DNA of 64,000 bases. Source: Protonemura montana. Taxonomy: Eukaryota; Arthropoda; Insecta; Plecoptera; Nemouridae. The stretch is from assembly GCA_947568835.1 (NCBI GenBank), contig OX387603.1, positions 15,276,651 through 15,340,650 on the forward strand, in the 5' to 3' direction. The position numbers and the translations under genes are program-made. Shown in pieces: positions 61,601 to 64,000 of the stretch (its first letter is position 1; every line of letters begins with the position of its first letter). A model generated the notes under the pieces. It saw nothing but the letters and a program-made list of their open reading frames with translations, was not told the origin of the DNA and ran no database searches.

Positions 61601-64000
61601 AACAACGTTGTCTCGTTGGACTGCGAACACGTTAGCAGAACTTTGGAAGAGTTTTACACTGTGCGTTGTCAGGTCGCCGACATGAGGAATCTCTATGAGT
61701 CTCTGGATGAGGTCACGGTTAAAGACACGCTGGAAGGAGACAATATGTACACCTGTTCGCAGTGCGGTAAGAAAGTTCGTGCAGAGAAGCGAGCTTGCTT
61801 CAAAAAGCTGCCGCACATTCTATGCTTTAACACCATGCGGTATACGTTCAACATGGTCACAATGCTCAAGGAGAAAGTAAACACGCACTTTTCGTTTCCA
61901 ATGCGACTAGACATGTCGGGCTATGTCGAGAAACATTTGATGCCGCAGAGATATCAAGAAGAGAAGCGGAAATCGCAGCTTCGCAAGTCGGAACTCTCGA
62001 AGGAGAATACCAAATCTGAGAGCACCAAGGACACCAGTAAAGAAGAGGGCGAGCTCGACGACAGTGATTCGAAAGAGGATGTCAAAGATGAAAGCCAGCA
62101 AGCCGAGCGATTAGACTCTGAGGACTTCAACGAGTGCTACGAGTACGATCTCATTGGTGTCACAGTTCACACTGGAACAGCCGACGGGGGGCACTATTAC
62201 AGTTTTATCCGTGATCGAACGACTTCAAATCGAGACAAGTGGTTCCTGTTCAATGACGCTGAGGTGAAACCTTTCGATCACAATCAACTCGCTTCGGAAT
62301 GTTTTGGCGGCGAAATGACCAGCAAGACCTATGATTCGGTCACCGATAAGTTCATGGACTTCAGCTTTGAGAAAACTAACAGTGCATACATGCTATTTTA
62401 CGAGTGGTGCAGCCGAGACGGAGAACAGCGAGGCTCAAAAGAAGACTGCTTTGAGCCGGTCTCAGTAAAACCTGTCCCTACCCTTCCTGCTTTTGAGCTG
62501 AGCAAAGAACTGGAAGACTGGATCTGGCAAGACAACATGCAGTTCCTCAACGACAAGAACATCTTCGAGCACACATATGCAGCGTTCATGTGGCAAGTTT
62601 GCAGCATCATACCGCACACTCTCGTAAGTCATCCGCCCGACATCACAGGGATGGCCGCCCAGCTCTCGTGTTCGTTCATCTTCGAGACGTTTATCCACGC
62701 CAAGGAGAAGCCAATGATGGTGCAGTGGGTCGAGTTGCTAACCAAACAGTTCAATGGGTCGCAAGCAGCATGCGAATGGTTCCTCGACCATATGGCGCAG
62801 GACGATTGGTGGCCGATGCAAATTCTCATAAAGTGTCCGAATGTTATCGTACGCCAGATGTTCCAACGACTGTGCATCCACGTGATTCAGAGACTGCGGC
62901 ATTGTCACACGTCGCTCTACATGAAGTCCGATTCGGAAGAAGATGGGGAATCTGACGAGTCCGATCCAGACAAGATCGGTTCGCATTCTTGCGTTACCAA
63001 GTTTGTGCGAATGCTGCTATCTTTGATGGAAAATGGGGCAAAGGCGCACTTGAAACATTTGACAGAATACTTTGCGTTCCTCTACGAGTTTAGTAAAATG
63101 GGCGATGAAGAGGCCCAATTCCTCATATCAGTAAACGCAATTTCGTCTATGGTGAACTTTTACCTTGGTCAAAAATCACAGGATTACGTGGAAATCGTTA
63201 GCGAGGAGGAAGAAGAGGAAGATGTAATTCCATTGCCTATGGACAAATACAAGCCTGCGACTTCACTGGAGAAGATGATCACGCTGATTGCATCGTTGGT
63301 GGAAAAATCTCGGGGACCAAATCATTCACTTCATCTTTCTGCTAGCGACCAGAGTGCGATTGCTGGGGGTAAAGGCTTCCCGTTCCTTTATCTGCAGATC
63401 AAGGACTCGATTAACTTAACTCAGACAAGAAATCTCGTGTTTTCGCTCTGTCGTTGGAACAATGCTTTGGCCAACCATATCGTCAGTATGATCTTCAATG
63501 GAATCATCAAGCACACTGAGGTGAGATTGCTTCACCTTCTTGTTGATATTATAATTTATTTTTCATTGTTTGTCTTTTTTAGTATTTCTATCATCTATTT
63601 TAGACTTCAGAAAAAGGCTGGACTGAAAAATGTATTCTAAAATGTAATTCAGTTGCATTTCTATTAGTAATATGTTTGCAAATTGAAATTGCCAAATATC
63701 CACATGAACCTGCTACCTACAAGTGTTTCATAGAACCATAAGTTCATGTGGTCACAATTTCATATCTTAAAAAAATCACACAATTTAAAAACTTTCTAGC
63801 AAAGATTCAATAATCTGTCAAAGAACTAGTCCAGAGATCCCGTGTAACATTTGCAGCTTTCGCAGTCGTTCTTCAAGCTGCTGACGCTGATGACTGAGGG
63901 GACGGCGGTGTCAGCGGGCCTGCCTTGCTTCACGAACCTGGCCTTGCAGCGAGTCTGGGACTCTGCCGACTACTGCCCGCAGGCGGCACTCGAGTGGCTT
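46597..64000 (+). CDS. USP34: Giant ubiquitin-specific protease, USP34/puffyeye orthologue (3' end outside the window)
   Basis: Twenty-one coding exons with GT-AG junctions join without a frame error to 7995 bp, 2665 codons, still open at 64000. The N-terminus MCDVCSD parallels human USP34 (MCENCAD). Long helical, HEAT/ARM-like segments flank an acidic Ser-rich linker (about 500-800); a ubiquitin-like stretch lies near 1205-1250; the C19 catalytic domain spans about 1858-2245 with Cys box NLGATCYM (Cys1870), CSQC zinc pair (2029, 2032), His box GGHYYSF (His2175) and FND (Asn2195). Human USP34 has Cys1903 and about 3546 residues, so roughly three quarters is here. The family removes ubiquitin from substrates: human USP34 stabilises axin in Wnt signalling, and Drosophila Puffyeye stabilises Myc. 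The ATG has A at -3 and follows an acceptor at 46580, so a 5' UTR exon lies upstream. USP9X and USP24 are related, but the catalytic domain matches USP34 far better. Confidence -1.
47375..47471 (+). CDS. USP34: USP34 exon 2
   Basis: T-run acceptor ending ACAG, donor GTATAT, 97 bp. Encodes HDFEIVASYIQSWSQR, which aligns with the human KIFTYINSWTQRQ segment. Confidence -1.
47717..48296 (+). CDS. USP34: USP34 exon 3
   Basis: Acceptor TTTCAG, donor GTACAA, 580 bp, ends in phase 0. Encodes QCMCCFRDPKNFERFYLL, an acidic low-complexity linker (about residues 80-155), then FPLYIAYKHNVHAKLAEL and the VYLFCKSGGLQ segment shared with human USP34. Confidence -1.
48666..48873 (+). CDS. USP34: USP34 exon 4
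   Basis: Acceptor TTCACAG, donor GTGAGT, 208 bp, phase 0 to 1. Encodes the helical repeat with LKLWLNFRATTQLFIPLRAN and YMCGLTDTDLR, matching human YLCKLSDQELR. Confidence -1.
49303..49496 (+). CDS. USP34: USP34 exon 5
   Basis: Acceptor TTGGTAG, donor GTGAGT, 194 bp, phase 1 to 0. Encodes MWSSMKDPLDSPVTFDRD and LAFKYFMSSTLTMRLAGIAQI, among the best conserved N-terminal segments of the family. Confidence -1.
49841..50032 (+). CDS. USP34: USP34 exon 6
   Basis: Acceptor TTTGCAG, donor GTCAGT, 192 bp, symmetric phase 0. Encodes IISHIFGPNLHVEVIKQSHV and IDTIWQAAQLKHCSKQ. Confidence -1.
50423..50527 (+). CDS. USP34: USP34 exon 7
   Basis: Acceptor CTGATAG, donor GTTAGC, 105 bp, symmetric phase 0. 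Encodes VHDLLPPLIKNLDGGPVLH and ends in HTEQ, corresponding to human HTEQTLYLASMLIK across the next junction. Confidence -1.
50797..51097 (+). CDS. USP34: USP34 exon 8
   Basis: Acceptor CCAACAG, donor GTTAGT, 301 bp, phase 0 to 1. Encodes SFYLASALIKFIWASGG, then the start of a Gly/Ser/Asp-rich disordered linker with a KQRRKR basic patch (possible nuclear localisation signal). Confidence -1.
51674..51720. repeat. CA tract followed by TG tract (inverted repeat) in USP34 intron 8
   Basis: CACACACAAACACACACAC is followed within a few bases by TTGTGTGTGTTTG, so about 13 bases can pair into a hairpin. The element ends about 50 bases before the exon 9 acceptor. Confidence -1.
51770..51958 (+). CDS. 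USP34: USP34 exon 9 (symmetric linker exon)
   Basis: Acceptor TCCTGCAG, donor GTTAGT, 189 bp, phase 1 to 1, so skipping it would keep the frame. It encodes acidic disordered linker (AKIDELDEDKDQNE, later SENEADAEDN). A CA/TG inverted repeat lies about 40-100 bases upstream of the acceptor. Confidence -1.
52379..52617 (+). CDS. USP34: USP34 exon 10
   Basis: Acceptor CCTTTAG, donor GTAACT, 239 bp, phase 1 to 0. Encodes a basic patch (KKKVLRRHKKPPPRK), an acidic Asp run and LNIRQASEFVQ, all in the disordered linker. Confidence -1.
52729..53050 (+). mobile_element. SINE copy F, old 5'-truncated relic in USP34 intron 10
   Basis: It matches the other copies from the end of the 5S head (CGGGTATTGAATAGGTGACC) through CCCCTTGGTGCTCTTTGAC to CAAAAACAGTACTTCGTC, but is clearly more diverged and lacks the first 60-70 bases. 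It sits in the sense orientation between exons 10 and 11. Confidence -1.
53251..53514 (+). CDS. USP34: USP34 exon 11
   Basis: Acceptor CCACGCAG, donor GTTGGT, 264 bp, symmetric phase 0. Ends with the conserved motif NKSEKNMADFDGEDSGCDDE, nearly identical to human AKSEKNMADFDGEESGCEEE. Confidence -1.
54020..54202 (+). CDS. USP34: USP34 exon 12
   Basis: Acceptor TACCCCAG, donor GTGAGT, 183 bp, phase 0. The C-terminal part DSVCKPGNTLLWDLLQDDKI matches human DNVCKKGNTLLWDIVQDEDA. The frame is open for some 300 bases upstream, but that stretch is AT-rich and shows no family similarity, so the acceptor at 54018-54019 is preferred. Confidence -1.
54810..54937 (+). CDS. USP34: USP34 exon 13
   Basis: Acceptor TTTGTCAG, donor GTGAGT, 128 bp, phase 0 to 2. 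Encodes LLCFNTERSIRMKFIEGCLD, matching human LVCWFTDRQIRMRFIEGCLE. Confidence -1.
55400..55538 (+). CDS. USP34: USP34 exon 14
   Basis: Acceptor TTGCACAG, donor GTAGTA, 139 bp, phase 2 to 0. Encodes SVVVSLRLLPKLLISFQQF and WAEREHDMMAHFFNNLQ, matching human RSVVISLRLLPKLFGTFQQF. Confidence -1.
55886..56001 (+). CDS. USP34: USP34 exon 15
   Basis: Acceptor GTTCCAG, donor GTATGA, 116 bp, phase 0 to 2. Encodes LYSHQMEVQVRLTFLSSVFS, matching human LYSHSAEVQVRLQFLTCVFS. Confidence -1.
56270..56376 (+). CDS. USP34: USP34 exon 16
   Basis: Acceptor TTTACAG, donor GTGCGT, 107 bp, phase 2 to 1. Encodes LSVDQVDILWSCLATDP and LFSWLLCQAKSKE. It joins exon 17 to give SKEGHALGPDSLKHLY, the expected family sequence. 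The intron that follows holds a candidate cassette exon. Confidence -1.
56797..56916 (+). CDS. USP34: Candidate alternative exon 16b of USP34
   Basis: 120 bp between ATTCTAG and GTGAAC, open in the USP34 frame and phase 1 to 1, so it could be included between exons 16 and 17 and add 40 residues (beginning ADKANLEEANNPKRR). It is less AT-rich than the surrounding intron. No counterpart is known to me in human USP34, and direct 16-17 splicing gives the conserved protein. It would therefore be optional or lineage-specific, or chance. The donor is weak. Confidence -1.
57011..57268 (+). CDS. USP34: USP34 exon 17
   Basis: T-rich acceptor ending TGCAG, donor GTGAGT, 258 bp, symmetric phase 1. Encodes LPSLRPETMSMTGLALFQQL and MDLVGMDHLWKIALRASN, with an Ala-rich insert (SANAAAVAAN) relative to human. 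Confidence -1.
57966..58167 (+). CDS. USP34: USP34 exon 18
   Basis: Acceptor CTTGCAG, donor GTAAGT, 202 bp, phase 1 to 2. Encodes MAAIQYLNGYYVGRQLGQE and IQRALLLLKTHLETFKRR, matching human IERGLLMLKTHLEAFRRR. Confidence -1.
58256..58293 (+). repeat. Three-copy GTGCCGTGGC minirepeat in USP34 intron 18
   Basis: GTGCCGTGGC occurs at 58256-58265, 58268-58277 and 58284-58293, a GC-rich cluster in an AT-rich intron. Confidence -1.
58828..59038 (+). CDS. USP34: USP34 exon 19 (ubiquitin-like segment)
   Basis: Acceptor GTGTGCAG, donor GTGCGT, 211 bp, phase 2 to 0. Encodes YAYHLRRWALEGQAVGSH, then VRLVVQPAGTTERHTLEL and ADLRAEVTKWWESLQ. This resembles the ubiquitin-like region of human USP34; the fold assignment is inferred. 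Confidence -1.
59426..63520 (+). CDS. USP34: USP34 exon 20, 4.1-kb exon with the catalytic domain
   Basis: Acceptor TGTTCCAG, donor GTGAGA, 4095 bp, symmetric phase 0, residues 1253-2617. It carries the helical region before the protease, the complete C19 domain (Cys codon 61277-61279, His codon 62192-62194, Asn codon 62252-62254), a charged Lys/Glu/Ser-rich linker inside the domain (61965-62145) and post-catalytic helices with acidic runs (62928-62980, 63198-63223). The frame also runs upstream to 59393 and past the donor, but the retained ends match the family. It is 7 to 95 times longer than every other complete coding exon here. Confidence -1.
63857..64000 (+). CDS. USP34: USP34 exon 21 (cut by the window end)
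   Basis: Acceptor TTTGCAG, phase 0. Encodes LSQSFFKLLTLMTEG and LALQRVWDSADYCPQAALEWL, matching human NPFFKLLTMLMEF and LQRIWEVIEYNPSQCLDWL. A second AG six bases on (TTTCGCAG) could serve as an alternative acceptor, removing three residues. Confidence -1.

Noticed and set aside
61256..61816. 186-codon minus-strand frame opposite the USP34 catalytic domain
   Set aside because: Antisense shadow of a strongly conserved coding exon with biased third codon positions.
46597..64000. USP9X/fat facets or USP24 as identity of the large protease
   Set aside because: The Cys box, the LDCEHVS...EEFYTVRCQVADM segment, the GDNMYTCSQCGKKVRAEKR segment and the MCxxC N-terminus fit USP34, not USP9X or USP24.
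1..64000. CRISPR arrays, tRNA genes, prokaryotic operons or integrated virus
   Set aside because: No regularly spaced repeats, no cloverleaf with a proper B box, and no viral or bacterial protein could be recognised by eye on either strand.

Overview
The window is nuclear DNA of an arthropod, most likely an insect. Compact intron-containing genes with GC-rich exons lie in AT-rich flanks, and both recognisable genes look like insect orthologues. No species can be named from this sequence. There are no prokaryotic operons, no CRISPR array and no rRNA or tRNA gene.

Layout. (1) Positions 1-22385 hold no protein exon I can support. This is an AT-rich desert with homopolymer runs, several CpG-denser patches that look like regulatory DNA, and one complete 5S-rRNA-headed SINE (14813-15262) with a 10-bp target-site duplication. 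(2) Positions 22386-29433, minus strand, hold an eight-exon nuclear-receptor gene that splices in frame to a 432-residue protein recognised as the estrogen-related receptor (ERR). (3) Positions 29434-46579 are the 17-kb divergent spacer between the two genes. It holds three more SINE copies or copy fragments at two further sites plus a full copy near 30.5 kb, and two candidate promoters (about 33.2 and 39.5 kb). (4) From 46597 to the end of the window, plus strand, runs the 5' three-quarters of a giant ubiquitin-specific protease gene, the USP34/puffyeye orthologue. It has 21 exons and 2665 codons in perfect phase, the catalytic domain lies in one 4.1-kb exon, and the gene continues beyond 64000.

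The genes are not a pathway unit: one is a transcription factor of energy metabolism, the other a deubiquitinase linked in model animals to Wnt/axin and Myc stability. They are simply divergently transcribed neighbours.

The observations most worth a second look are the family of SINEs whose head derives from 5S rRNA, including an inverted pair and a short ORF kept open in three copies; a phase-symmetric 120-bp candidate cassette exon inside USP34 intron 16; an extra cysteine in the ERR D-box; and back-to-back 12-bp palindromes at 12718-12742. I found no convincing wholly new biological system.
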